DNA from: Frigoriglobus tundricola
GTDB lineage: Bacteria > Planctomycetota > Planctomycetia > Gemmatales > Gemmataceae
Direction of reading: 5' to 3'
Length of the DNA: 64,000 nt
Assembly: GCF_013128195.2 (NCBI RefSeq)
Contig: NZ_CP053452.2
Span: forward strand, 6,820,001-6,884,000
Part shown: piece after piece, positions 26,434 to 34,900 of the stretch
Layout of the letters: each line of letters opens with the position of its first letter
Position numbering within the stretch: the first letter of the stretch is position 1
Program-made: the position numbers and the translations under genes
The notes under the pieces: generated by a model
What the model was told of the DNA's origin: nothing
What the model saw: only the letters and a program-made list of their open reading frames with translations
Database searches by the model: none

Positions 26434-26850
26434 ATGAGTGACGGCCACTTCGGCGAACTCGTCCCGGTCGGCGGTGGCGACGCGATCCCGCTCGTGAGCG
26501 AGGTCATGACTATCGGCCGGCGGGAATCTTGCGACATCTGTCTGAAGTTCCAAAACATTTCCGGCACCCACTGCGAGCTCGCCCTGAAGAGCGGCATCTG
26601 GCACCTCCGCGATCTGAACAGCACCAACGGGGTGAAGGTGAACGGCGAACGAACCCTCCGTAAGCCGCTGCGCCCGGGGGACGAGATCGGCATCGCCGGT
26701 CGGAAGTACATCATCCAGTACCGTCTTTCCTCCGGCACCCGGATCGAAGACGTCTTTTCCGAGGAAGAGGAGAACGTGTTCGGTCAGTCGCTCATGGAAA
26801 AGGCCGGTCTGGAGAAGCCGAAGCGCCCGCCCGAAGGCGGGCGGCGGTAG
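26434..26850 (+). CDS. FHA-domain protein
   Basis: 138 residues. The FHA core is clear: MTIGRRESCDICLKFQNISG (the GR and later S/H phosphothreonine contacts), THCELALKSGIWHLRDLNST followed by NGVKVNG. FHA domains bind phosphothreonine peptides and typically work with Ser/Thr kinases such as those elsewhere in this window. A short C-terminal tail (LEKPKRPPEGGRR) follows. No membrane segment, so cytoplasmic. Partner unknown. Confidence 0.9.
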   Translation: MSDGHFGELVPVGGGDAIPLVSEVMTIGRRESCDICLKFQNISGTHCELALKSGIWHLRDLNSTNGVKVNGERTLRKPLRPGDEIGIAGRKYIIQYRLSSGTRIEDVFSEEEENVFGQSLMEKAGLEKPKRPPEGGRR

Positions 26851-26995
26851 TCGCTTCCCGTTGCGGCCGGCGCGCCCACGCTGGCCCGCCGCGCCACACA
26901 TGAGTTCGGGCACCGAACCGACCGCACCGTCCGCACTTCACGATCTGTTCCCCCGGGTTCCTTCCGGGGGTGCGGCTCGACACTCCCGACGCCCG

Positions 26996-27745
26996 CTACG
27001 CCTTCCCCAGTACCAGATCGATGAGCCAGCACCCGCGGGTGTGCGCCCGGTCGCTGTAGCGGCAGTGGCTCAGGACGCGCTCGTTTTCGCACCCGGCGTC
27101 CTGGAGCGCGTCCGCGAGGTCCGGCATTGCGCCGAAGTCGCGCGCGGCGTACATCTTCTGCGCCAGGGTCACGACCAGAGTCGTGCGCCAGGTCGGGTCG
27201 AGTGCGATCGGATAGATCGGGTTGCCGAAGATGTCGCGGAGGAGTTCGGCCTGGGCGGCGCGTTCGGCGGCTTCGATCCGCTCGCCGGTTTCGCGCATCC
27301 GGGCCTCGTCCCGGATGTCGGCGGTGGCGTGCCCGCGGAGCGCGCCGCAACAATCGACCGCCGCGCTGGCGACGGGTCCGTAGCAGTCCGTGACGGCCTG
27401 TGCGGCGAACATGCACGCGAACAGCCGCACGCGGTCCGCCTCGGAGGTCCCGCGCGCGGTTTCGTTGCCGCCCGCGATCCGCGCCTGGGCGGCGCAGGCC
27501 TCGGCCGCGGCGCGCTCGCCGTAGGCGTATTCGGTCATCGTCAGCTCGCCGTCGAGGAACCGCTCGAACAGGTCGAGCGCGTGGTGCGAGCGATCGTCGG
27601 TGAGCAGGTGCGCGATGCGCCGGCAGCAGGCGGACGCGAACAGCCGGAACTTCCGCCCCCGCTCCTTGCCGCGCAAGAGCGCGCACATGGGCCGCGGGTC
27701 GGTGCAGGTGAACCACGCCGCTTCCGCGTCCGCTTCGGTGCTCAC
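26996..27745 (-). CDS. Gemmata-type paralogue family protein, copy A
   Basis: 249 residues from GTG 27745 (AGAGGGA site upstream). Opens with EAAWFTCTDPRPMCALLRGK, then KFRLFASACCRRIAHLLTDD, and ends LLRDIFGNPIYPIALDPTWR ... DALQDAGCENERVLSHCRYS ... HTRGCWLIDLVLGKA. The same end-to-end pattern is in the protein at 29814-30458, and a C-terminal remnant lies at 27781-27860. The two Cys of ACCRR and the IFGNP block suggest a compact fold. I know this as a lineage-specific family without assigned function. Confidence 0.75.
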   Translation of the reverse strand: MSTEADAEAAWFTCTDPRPMCALLRGKERGRKFRLFASACCRRIAHLLTDDRSHHALDLFERFLDGELTMTEYAYGERAAAEACAAQARIAGGNETARGTSEADRVRLFACMFAAQAVTDCYGPVASAAVDCCGALRGHATADIRDEARMRETGERIEAAERAAQAELLRDIFGNPIYPIALDPTWRTTLVVTLAQKMYAARDFGAMPDLADALQDAGCENERVLSHCRYSDRAHTRGCWLIDLVLGKA

Positions 27746-27780
27746 GGTGATCCCTCTGAGGTGACGCCTGAACCGCACGG

Positions 27781-27860
27781 TCACGTCGTCCCGAGGATCA
27801 AATCTAGCACCCAACGGCCGCGGATGTGGGGGCGGTCTTTGTAGGTCACGGTCGAGGAGG
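27781..27860 (-). pseudogene. C-terminal remnant of the same paralogue family
   Basis: The minus strand reads YKDRPHIRGRWVLDLILGTT then stop, matching the family ending HxRGCWxxDxVLGK. The upstream part is replaced by a GC-rich palindromic repeat (27891-27957). Cys of RGCW has become Arg. It shows that the family was once tandemly arranged here. Confidence 0.6.
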
Positions 27861-27890
27861 CTTTGCGACGAGGCATCGCCGGTGCGGATG

Positions 27891-27957
27891 TCATTCCCTG
27901 GGGCCGCGGGCGCCTCACCCGCTCGTTCGCGAAGAGCGGGCGCGACGCCCAATGGCC
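27891..27957. repeat. GC-rich palindromic repeat, diverged copy
   Basis: cattccctggggccgcgggc ... gcgggcgcgacgcccaatgg, related to the pair at 6876-7098 and the copies near 29758 and 34586. It sits upstream of the paralogue remnant. Confidence 0.5.
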
Positions 27958-28338
27958 CCCCCCCGGCCACGTAGTTCGTTTTCTGTTGCTCACCGCGCGG
28001 CCGTGTGTCACTCTAGTGTCGCGGCCGTGTCGGTGAGTTTATTCGGTCGGCCGGAAGAGAAAACGTCGGTGGGTGCTGGTGAGCGGCGCTCCGTTCGTCG
28101 CTGCAAGTGGCCACAACGACGCGAAGCTGACCCGAACCCAAGTGCGGCGTCGCGGCCGGTGGCGGGTCGGGGGGCGCGCGACGCGCCGGCGGGGCGTGAC
28201 GGTTCGCGCGCCCCGAGGAGCCCCTCGTTCCCGCTCGGACCGGCCCCCCGCATTCGCCGGTGCGAGCGCACCGGCCCCCGCGTGGCCCCGCGCGCGAGAA
28301 CGGGCACAGGGGACCCGGCGCACCCCTTGGAGGCACGC

Positions 28339-29361
28339 ATGGCCCGCTCCCGGTCGGCACCCCGAATCGGCTTCACGCTCGTCGAGATCCTCGTCGTCAT
28401 TGCCATCATCGGCGTGCTCGTCGCGCTCCTCCTGCCGGCGGTGCAGAAGGTGCGCGAAGCGGCCGCCCGGACCCGGTGCGTCAACAACGTCAAGCAGATG
28501 GCCCTGGCCGTGCATTCGTACCACGACGTTTACAGCGTCGTACCGAACATGCAGAACTGGTACACCACGGACGCGGCACTCAACCCGGCCCGGTGGAACG
28601 CGGGCACCACCTGCGCGGACGGCGCGATGGGCACCTGGATGTACCACATCCTGCCGTTCGTCGAGCAGCCCGCCCTGTACCAGCAGATGCGGATCAGTTG
28701 CGCGACGAACATCGGCTACAACGCCCCCTCGAACCTGTACCCCCCGTACACGACCTACGCGACCACGATCGTTCCGCTCTACATGTGCCCCTCCGACCCG
28801 TCGCTCCTGAACGGCGGCCGGCAGCAGAGCAACGGCGCCCTGAGCTACGGCTCCACGAGTTACTCGGCCAACGTCATGGTGCTCAGCCCGACCGGCCCGC
28901 AACCGATCCCGAACGCCATGCGCGACGGGACGTCGAACACGGTCGTGATCGCCGAGCGGTACATGAATTGCGCCACGACCGACCCGTACGTGAATCCGGG
29001 CCTGGACTTTTTCGATTCGCCGGCCTGGTCGTACATCTGGCCCATGTCCGGCTCGGCCACGGGCACGCCCGGCTTCGGGTGGTACACCGCCAACTTGACC
29101 GCCAACTGGCACGTCCCGGGCGGCTTCCAGACCGACTTCTGCAAGAACCCGGCCGTCGGCGCCGTTGGCACCGGCATCCCCTTCCAGGCGGCCCCGTCGA
29201 TCACCAATTGCGACGCGTCCGTCACGCAGACCGGTCACGCGGTCATGGTGGTCGGCCTGGGCGACGGGAGCGTCCGGTCCGTCTCCCCCGCCGTCTCCCT
29301 CGCCACCTGGGTCGGCGCGTGCCTCCCCGCGGACGGGAGTGTACCCGGCAGCGATTGGTAG
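28339..29361 (+). CDS. DUF1559 prepilin-like protein
   Basis: 340 residues, ATG 28339 after GGAGG. Type IV pilin-like N-terminus: IGFTLVEILVVIAIIGVLVA, with the Gly-Phe cleavage point and Glu at +5, then [20 protein letters not shown] followed by NVKQMALAVHSYHD, the hallmark of the DUF1559 family that is greatly expanded in planctomycetes. The C-terminal H-x9-DG-type motif appears as HAVMVVGLGDGSVRSVSP. It is processed by a prepilin peptidase and probably forms or decorates extracellular fibres; role otherwise unknown. Confidence 0.93.
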   Translation: MARSRSAPRIGFTLVEILVVIAIIGVLVALLLPAVQKVREAAARTRCVNNVKQMALAVHSYHDVYSVVPNMQNWYTTDAALNPARWNAGTTCADGAMGTWMYHILPFVEQPALYQQMRISCATNIGYNAPSNLYPPYTTYATTIVPLYMCPSDPSLLNGGRQQSNGALSYGSTSYSANVMVLSPTGPQPIPNAMRDGTSNTVVIAERYMNCATTDPYVNPGLDFFDSPAWSYIWPMSGSATGTPGFGWYTANLTANWHVPGGFQTDFCKNPAVGAVGTGIPFQAAPSITNCDASVTQTGHAVMVVGLGDGSVRSVSPAVSLATWVGACLPADGSVPGSDW

Positions 29362-29388
29362 GTCGCGTGCGTGCCGTGCTCCGCCCCG

Positions 29389-29468
29389 GGCCCGGCGCGC
29401 CGACCGGGCCGGCGCGGGCGGGCCTCCGGCGGGCCTCCGGCGGGCCGGCCCGGTCGGCGCGCCGGGCC
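29389..29468 (+). terminator. Perfect 24-bp hairpin after the DUF1559 gene
   Basis: Arms 29389-29412 and 29445-29468 (ggcccggcgcgccgaccggg... and its exact complement) with a 32-base loop holding the direct repeat cgggcctccgg. It begins 28 bases after the stop codon. It may be a terminator or a mobile palindrome. Confidence 0.55.
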
Positions 29469-29666
29469 GGACGGGCGCGTCCATCGAGCCGGCCGAAGGC
29501 CCGAGAACCGCCGCGGCACGGGACCCGGCCGCGTAGGTTGTTTCTCCCCGCTCACCGCGTGTCCGCGTGTGTTACTGGGACCGCGGCCGGGGCGGTGAGC
29601 GGATTCGTTCGGCGGAGGGCGCGGGGGAGGGCCCCGGCGAACTCAATTTTCGAGTTCCGGGCTCTT

Positions 29667-29737
29667 CTGTAGCCGGTCTCTGTGAGGCCGGTGCTCCGGG
29701 AATCGTGTCGCACCGGCCTCACAGAGGCCGGCTACAG
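29667..29737. repeat. 27-bp inverted repeat in an intergenic gap
   Basis: ctgtagccggtctctgtgag ... and ctcacagaggccggctacag pair with one mismatch around a 17-base loop. The gap 29362-29813 holds this, the hairpin at 29389-29468 and a fragment of the GC-rich repeat (gagacgcccgcggtcccagg at about 29764); no gene is supported there. Confidence 0.65.
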
Positions 29738-29813
29738 TCCGAAACCAAGTGCCATTGGGCGAGACGCCCGCGGTCCCAGGGAAAAGTCACGCCCGACCGC
29801 GACCGACTTCCGC

Positions 29814-30458
29814 TCACGCCTTGCCCAACACCATATCGACGACCCAGCACCCGCGGACGTGCAAGCCGTCTCCGCGACAGTGGTTCAGCACGTCAATGTT
29901 GTCGCAGCCGGCGTCTTGAAGTGCGTCCGCGAGGATCGGCATCCGGTCGAAGGCGCGCTCGTCGTAGATGCCGCGGGCGAGCGCGAGAACGTCCGACGTG
30001 AGCCACGCGGGGTTGATGGCAATGGGCCGGAAGGGGTTGCCGAAGATATCGCGGAGGAGATCGGCTTGTGCGGCACATTCTTCCGTAGCGCCACCCGGTG
30101 CGGCGGGCAGGATTGCATCAAGCGCTTCCGCCAATACATGCAGCGCCAATGAAGGGCTTGAAGAGTACGAGGCCGCGTGGGTGACATGTGCCTTCAAATC
30201 GTCGTTGTCAATGACCGCATCTTCATAGGTTTCTTCAGCAGCGGCAGATCTCAGGTCGAGTTGCTCTTCCGAAATGAGGCCGTCGGCAAACTGCTCGGAC
30301 GCTACAACCGCCCCGCGAGACGCGGCATCCATCAACTCCCAAATTCGGCGGCAGGCTGCGCATCCGTAAAGGCGCAGCTTGCGTTCAGACGTCGCACTCC
30401 AGAGGTAGTTGAGCATCCCATCGGGTGAAACACTCGTAGCCCACTCCTCTTCTGTCAT
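29814..30458 (-). CDS. Gemmata-type paralogue family protein, copy B
   Basis: 214 residues: MTEEEWATSVSPDGMLNYLW, KLRLYGCAACRRIWELMDAA, then LLRDIFGNPFRPIAINPAWL, IYDERAFDRMPILADALQDA and HVRGCWVVDMVLGKA. Same domain order as copy A at 26996-27745 but shorter in the middle. Conserved Cys (GCAACRR, AGCDN, RGCW) and the IFGNPFRP block define the family. Its upstream neighbour on the same strand is pyrC, whose stop is 5 bases before this start, so it may share the pyrC transcript. Function unknown. Confidence 0.78.
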   Translation of the reverse strand: MTEEEWATSVSPDGMLNYLWSATSERKLRLYGCAACRRIWELMDAASRGAVVASEQFADGLISEEQLDLRSAAAEETYEDAVIDNDDLKAHVTHAASYSSSPSLALHVLAEALDAILPAAPGGATEECAAQADLLRDIFGNPFRPIAINPAWLTSDVLALARGIYDERAFDRMPILADALQDAGCDNIDVLNHCRGDGLHVRGCWVVDMVLGKA

Positions 30459-30462
30459 CGCC

Positions 30463-31785
30463 TCACCCCATGCGGTTCATCTTCACCGCGCCACCCACAA
30501 TCGTCGCTACTGCGCGGCCCGTGACCGCGGTGCCGTGGAACGGCGTGTTGCGGCTCTTCGACTTCGACGCGGTCTTGTCGATCGTCCACTTCACCTTGGG
30601 GTCGATGACCGTCACGTCGCCGGGCTTCCCCGGTTGCAGGGTGCCGCGGTCGATGCCCAGCACGGCCGCCGGGTTGCACGTCATCTTCGCCAGCATGCGA
30701 GGCCACGTTAAATGGCCCGGTTCGATCAGGTGCGTCACGCACAGCGGCAGGAACGTCTCCAACCCGAGGATGCCGTTCGGCGCCTGATCCAGCTCGCGCT
30801 CCTTCTTCTCCGGCGCGTGCGGGGCGTGGTCGGTCGCCAGCACCGTGAGCGTGTCGTCCTTGAGCCCTTCGAGGATCGCCTGCCGGTCCTCCTCCGTCCG
30901 CAGCGGCGGCGACATCTTGTAGTTGCTGTCGAACGACCGGAGCGTTTCGTCGGTCAGGATGAAGTGGTGCGGGCACGCCTCTCCGCTGATCCAGAACGAC
31001 GGCTTCCCGGCCGTCTTGAGCGCCTCCGCCTTCTTGCGGCCCTGACGGATGAGATCGACCCCGCCCGCCGTCGAGACGTGCAGAATGTGGACCTTCCCGC
31101 CGGTCAGCTCCGCGAGGACGATGTCGCGGTAGATCATGATGTCTTCGGCCACGCCCGGCATCCCGCGGAGGCCGAGCTGCATGCTCACGAAGCCCTCGTT
31201 CATCACGCCGCCCTGCGTGAGTTCGAGGATCTCGGCGTGGACCAGCACCGCCTTGTTGAACATCTTGCAGTACTCGAGCGCCCGGCGCATGATTTCGGCC
31301 GAGTACACCGGCGCGCCGTCGTCCGTGAACGCGACCGCCCCGCCCTCGGCCAGGCCGCCGAGTTCGGCCAGCTCCTTGCCGTCGCGGTTCTTGGTCACCG
31401 CCCCGATGGGGAAGACGTTGCAGAAGCCCGCCCGTTCCGCCTGATGCACCACGAACTCGACGGCCATGCGGGTGTCGAGCGCCGGCTCGGTGTTCGGCAT
31501 GCACGCGACCGACGTGACGCCGCCGGCCACGGCGGCTTCCGTCCCGGTGGCGATGGTCTCGTCCTCCTCGCGGCCGGGCTCGCGCAGGTGGACGTGCATG
31601 TCGATGAGCCCCGGCGAGACGATCAGCCCGGTGCAGTCGAGCGTCTTCACGTCGCCGGTGACCCACGCGGGGCGCGCCCCGCAGCCGGCCACGCGGCCGT
31701 CGGCCAGCCACAGGTCGGTGACCTGGTCGAAGTCGCGGGACGGGTCGATGACGCGGCCGTTACGGAGCAGGAGCGGGAGCGGCAT
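30463..31785 (-). CDS. pyrC: Dihydroorotase
   Basis: 440 residues, class I type. Metal ligands HVH at 64-66 in GLIDMHVHLREPG, the GEACPHHF histidine, and the catalytic-Asp motif ATDHAPHAP; also NPAAVLGIDRGTLQPGKPGD near the end. The enzyme closes N-carbamoyl-aspartate to dihydroorotate, the third step of pyrimidine synthesis. pyrB lies on the same strand 3.1 kb upstream, separated by other genes. The preceding gene ends 22 bases upstream, so pyrC is probably read from a transcript starting further upstream. Confidence 0.93.
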   Translation of the reverse strand: MPLPLLLRNGRVIDPSRDFDQVTDLWLADGRVAGCGARPAWVTGDVKTLDCTGLIVSPGLIDMHVHLREPGREEDETIATGTEAAVAGGVTSVACMPNTEPALDTRMAVEFVVHQAERAGFCNVFPIGAVTKNRDGKELAELGGLAEGGAVAFTDDGAPVYSAEIMRRALEYCKMFNKAVLVHAEILELTQGGVMNEGFVSMQLGLRGMPGVAEDIMIYRDIVLAELTGGKVHILHVSTAGGVDLIRQGRKKAEALKTAGKPSFWISGEACPHHFILTDETLRSFDSNYKMSPPLRTEEDRQAILEGLKDDTLTVLATDHAPHAPEKKERELDQAPNGILGLETFLPLCVTHLIEPGHLTWPRMLAKMTCNPAAVLGIDRGTLQPGKPGDVTVIDPKVKWTIDKTASKSKSRNTPFHGTAVTGRAVATIVGGAVKMNRMG

Positions 31786-31807
31786 GGCGGTGGTGATCCA
31801 GCTAGGG

Positions 31808-32563
31808 TCAGTGCGGTCGGGTGATCGGTCGGAGTGTATCGGTGCCGTGCTTGTGGAGGAAGCGGAGCCCCGCGCGCATCTCGCTGCGCACCCCCGAAGC
31901 GACGTACTTCAGCCACGCGGGGCGGGGCTCCCCGCGGAGCCAAGCGACCAGGGCGAGGGCGTACCCGAACATCGGGCCGGTCATGTACTCCGGCTTCCGC
32001 AGTTCCGTGCCCGGCCAGAGCGTGTAGTTCCCGTCCCAGTGCCGCGGGGAGTTGGCGAGAAAGATGCCCATCCCCTTGAACACGGTCGTGAGGTCCGTGA
32101 GTAGTTCGTTGTCGTACACGTCGGACGGGATGCGGTCCTCACCGAGCAGGCGCTGGTGGGCGAGTTCGTGGGCGAGGGTGCCGACCAGACTCATGGGATC
32201 GGCCATCTGGCTCTCGTTGATCCGAATCACGTCGCCCGCATACCACCCGGCCGCTTCGGTCGGAACGGCTTCGCCGCCGTCGTTAACCAGGAACAGCGGG
32301 TCGCGCGCCGGGCGGAAGAACTCCAGTCGAAGAAGTCCCTGCTCGACGCCCATGTAGTCGCACACGCGGTCGAACAGATCGAACACCGACCGGCGCGAGC
32401 CGTCGTAAGGGTCCGGGAAAAAAACCGGGGTCGGCAGGATCATCGTCCCGCCGTAAAGATCGTCGGCCCCGAACTCGTCGCGCAGCCAGGCGAGGCGCTC
32501 TTCGACCCAGCACTTCCCCCGCGGGTCGAGCGGGCACTCGGAGCCGAACAACCAGCCGAACAT
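31808..32563 (-). CDS. Predicted zinc metallopeptidase-like protein
   Basis: 251 residues, no signal peptide. HELAH motif in LVGTLAHELAHQRLLGEDRI, followed about 20 residues later by DNELLTDLTTVFKGMGIFLA, where the acidic residues could supply the third zinc ligand. This pairing fits a neutral zinc peptidase or a peptidase-fold protein of unknown substrate. It starts MFGWLFGSECPLDPRGKCWV, with a Cys pair. It probably forms a transcription unit with pyrC downstream, though functional linkage is not evident. Confidence 0.65.
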   Translation of the reverse strand: MFGWLFGSECPLDPRGKCWVEERLAWLRDEFGADDLYGGTMILPTPVFFPDPYDGSRRSVFDLFDRVCDYMGVEQGLLRLEFFRPARDPLFLVNDGGEAVPTEAAGWYAGDVIRINESQMADPMSLVGTLAHELAHQRLLGEDRIPSDVYDNELLTDLTTVFKGMGIFLANSPRHWDGNYTLWPGTELRKPEYMTGPMFGYALALVAWLRGEPRPAWLKYVASGVRSEMRAGLRFLHKHGTDTLRPITRPH

Positions 32564-32652
32564 GGTTCACCTCTCGGCTGCGGGGGCGCGAAGAAACGCC
32601 GGGGGCCACGACCGTGCGGCCCCCGGCGTCGCGTGTGTGGCTGGCGGACCGC

Positions 32653-33156
32653 TTAGCGGCTGCGGAGCCGGGAGAACAGGCCACGGGAGGTCGTCGTGGT
32701 GGCCGGCGCGGCCATTTCGGTGCCGCCGACTTGCACGATCGTGCCGTCGGTCGTGGTGTAGGTGCCCGGCGGCAGGTTGCCGGTGGCCTGAACCACTCCG
32801 CTCGTCATCGGGGGCGTCATCATCGCGCCCGGCTTGGCGCCCGGCATCGCCTGCGGCGGGGCCACCGGCGGCATCGGGGTGGCGCCCGGGGTCGAGGGGA
32901 CGCCCGTCGCCGGGGCCGTCAGCACCGGGGACGAGTAGGACATCGTGTTGGTGTTGCGGTTGCGCAGGCGCCCGAACAGCCCGCGGCGGACGGGGGCCTG
33001 GGTGGCCGGCACGTAGCTCGTGACCGGTGCGGCGCCCGTGGTCACGTTCGAGTCAACAGTACCGGCCGGCGGGGTCGTGGGCACCGGCTTGTCTTGGGCA
33101 ACACCGGCCGTGGCGAACAGGGCGATCACGGCGACCGCGAACAGGAACCGCTTCAT
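32653..33156 (-). CDS. Secreted low-complexity protein with two RGLFxRLRxR motifs
   Basis: 167 residues. Signal peptide MKRFLFAVAVIALFATAGVA. The mature chain is Pro/Thr/Ala-rich and carries the same basic motif twice: VRRGLFGRLRNR near residue 60 and SRGLFSRLRSR at the very C-terminus. Paired motifs of this kind recur in small secreted planctomycete proteins and may be sorting or binding tags. An AGGAGG site (reverse of cttcctcctg at 33160-33169) precedes the ATG. Function unknown. Confidence 0.75.
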   Translation of the reverse strand: MKRFLFAVAVIALFATAGVAQDKPVPTTPPAGTVDSNVTTGAAPVTSYVPATQAPVRRGLFGRLRNRNTNTMSYSSPVLTAPATGVPSTPGATPMPPVAPPQAMPGAKPGAMMTPPMTSGVVQATGNLPPGTYTTTDGTIVQVGGTEMAAPATTTTSRGLFSRLRSR

Positions 33157-33357
33157 GATGCTTCCTCCTGAAACAACTGACCCCCGACCGACAGCCGGCC
33201 GGGTGATCAGGCTGGGCTAATGTAGCGATCGCGCGGGAGTGCGGAAACCTTCTCACCGGAAGCGGCACGCGGGTTGCGAGGCAAGAGCCATCCGGCGTCC
33301 GGCCGTGCCTCCGCGTGCGTGGCCCCGGTTCCGTGCGCCCGTCGGAGACACCCTCAC

Positions 33358-34311
33358 ATGAATCCCGCCGTTCCCGGCTCACCCGCCTCGTACCCGCCGG
33401 ATTACGTCGCGACCCCCACCGCGCCTGTCGTCGTGCAGGCCCCCGCGGGCGCGGTCGTCCCGGCGGCCGCGGCGGCCACGGCCGCCCCGCCGCCCCAGCC
33501 CGTGCAGGACAAGGAACTGCGCATCTACGGGCACAGTAACCTCTTCTATTGGTGGCCGGTGTGGGCGGTCGGCTTCCTCATGGCGACACTCACGTATCTC
33601 GACGGCCACGTGATGGCGATCGTGCCCCAGGGCACGAAGGTGGAACAGGCCCAGCCCGCGCCCGGCGGGAAGACGCAGGACGTCCTCGTCACGCCGCCGG
33701 GGCAATCGGTGCCCCCGGCCAGCGCGTCCAACAGCGACCCGTCCCCGCACCTGCGGGTCGCCGCGAACAACAACTACGGCGTCATCTTCACGGCCACTCT
33801 GCTGCTGGTCGTGATGGTCACCAACTTCACGCTCCGCGGGTTGTCATCGGTCATCGCCATCGCCGGGTTCGTCATCACGGCCCTGCTGTTCGCTCAACTC
33901 GGCTGGTGGGACGCGATTCTCCACTTCCTCGGCGGCCTGGACGTGCGGATCAACGCCGGCGGGTACCTGGCCATCGCCGTTCCGATGTTCGTCATCTGGG
34001 TGTTCTCGACGTTCGTGTACGACCACGCCACGTACCTGATCTTCTCCCGCGGGCAGGTCCGCATCCGCGCCCACGTCGGCGACGGCGAGATCGCGGTGGA
34101 CGCGACCGGCCTCGTGCTGGAGAAGAAGCGGGACGACCTGTTCCGGCACTGGCTGATCGGCCTGGGCAGCGGCGACTTGCACGTGAAGAGCGGCGGGCCG
34201 GCGAACCTCGATTTCGAGATGAACAACGTACTGTTCGTCGGTACGAAGTTGGCCCGGATCCAGAACCTGATCCGCGAGAAGGAAACGAGCCCGCAACCGT
34301 CTCCGGCCTGA
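33358..34311 (+). CDS. Multi-pass membrane protein of unknown function
   Basis: 317 residues. Pro/Ala-rich cytoplasmic N-terminus (about 50 residues), a first hydrophobic helix (WWPVWAVGFLMATLTYL), an extracytoplasmic Gly/Pro loop, then three more helices (IFTATLLLVVMVTNFTL, SSVIAIAGFVITALLFA, GYLAIAVPMFVIWVFST). The C-terminal part (YLIFSRGQVRIRAHVGDGEI) is a soluble beta-rich domain. No catalytic motif. Conserved-looking planctomycete membrane protein. Confidence 0.75.
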   Translation: MNPAVPGSPASYPPDYVATPTAPVVVQAPAGAVVPAAAAATAAPPPQPVQDKELRIYGHSNLFYWWPVWAVGFLMATLTYLDGHVMAIVPQGTKVEQAQPAPGGKTQDVLVTPPGQSVPPASASNSDPSPHLRVAANNNYGVIFTATLLLVVMVTNFTLRGLSSVIAIAGFVITALLFAQLGWWDAILHFLGGLDVRINAGGYLAIAVPMFVIWVFSTFVYDHATYLIFSRGQVRIRAHVGDGEIAVDATGLVLEKKRDDLFRHWLIGLGSGDLHVKSGGPANLDFEMNNVLFVGTKLARIQNLIREKETSPQPSPA

Positions 34312-34348
34312 TCAGGAGAAAAGCGAGCATCAGAAGGAAGCACGCTCC

Positions 34349-34478
34349 TAATACATGAACCCGGTGCGTCTGTCCGGTATTCGGCTCGTGGCACAAGCTT
34401 TCGAGCCTGTGCTTCAAGGCACACAGGCTCGAAAGCCTGTGCCACGAAAACAGACGCTCTCAGCGGGTTCGTGTATCA
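34349..34478. repeat. Dispersed palindromic element, copy 4 of 5
   Basis: taatacatgaacccggtgcg ... agcgggttcgtgtatca, inner arms cacaagctttcgagcctgtg and cacaggctcgaaagcctgtg. With copy 3 it defines the element best: 130 bp, ends almost exact inverted repeats of 15 bases. Confidence 0.88.
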
Positions 34479-34497
34479 GGGCCTAGAGTGAAGGTCT

Positions 34498-34870
34498 TTT
34501 GCCCCCTCCCCTTGCGGGAGAGGGTGGCGGTGCTTCGCCGCCGGGTGAGGGGGTGCTGGCATCATACGGGATCGTATTAATCGGTAACCCTGGGACCGCG
34601 GGCGTCCCGCCCGCTTGCTACGCCCACGAAATCGCGCCGGCGTGCCTCGTCTAGCGAATTGATCTGCAACGTAGCGGACGGGACGTCCGCGGTCCCAGGG
34701 TTATCGATCAACACAACTCGCTATCTGTGATCCGCGAAGCTCTTGGCACGCGATCGGCTCACCCCTCACCCGGTCTTCAGACTCGTCACCCTCTCCCGCA
34801 AGGGAGAGGACCAGAACCCACCTCCCCGGCCCGCGAGAAGCTCCGCTGACAGGGGCGTGGGGTGGGCCTT
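34498..34870. repeat. Mixed repeat block before pyrB
   Basis: Between 34479 and the pyrB stop at 34901 there are three structures: a C/G-run element (ccccctccccttgcgggaga at 34502), the GC-rich palindrome arms cctgggaccgcgggcgtccc (34589) and cgtccgcggtcccagggtta (34685), and a second C/G-run element in the opposite orientation (ctctcccgcaagggagagga at 34791). No gene is supported in 34312-34900. Confidence 0.6.
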
Positions 34871-34900
34871 TTCCGGCGGTAGCCGCCGGCCGCACGGTCC

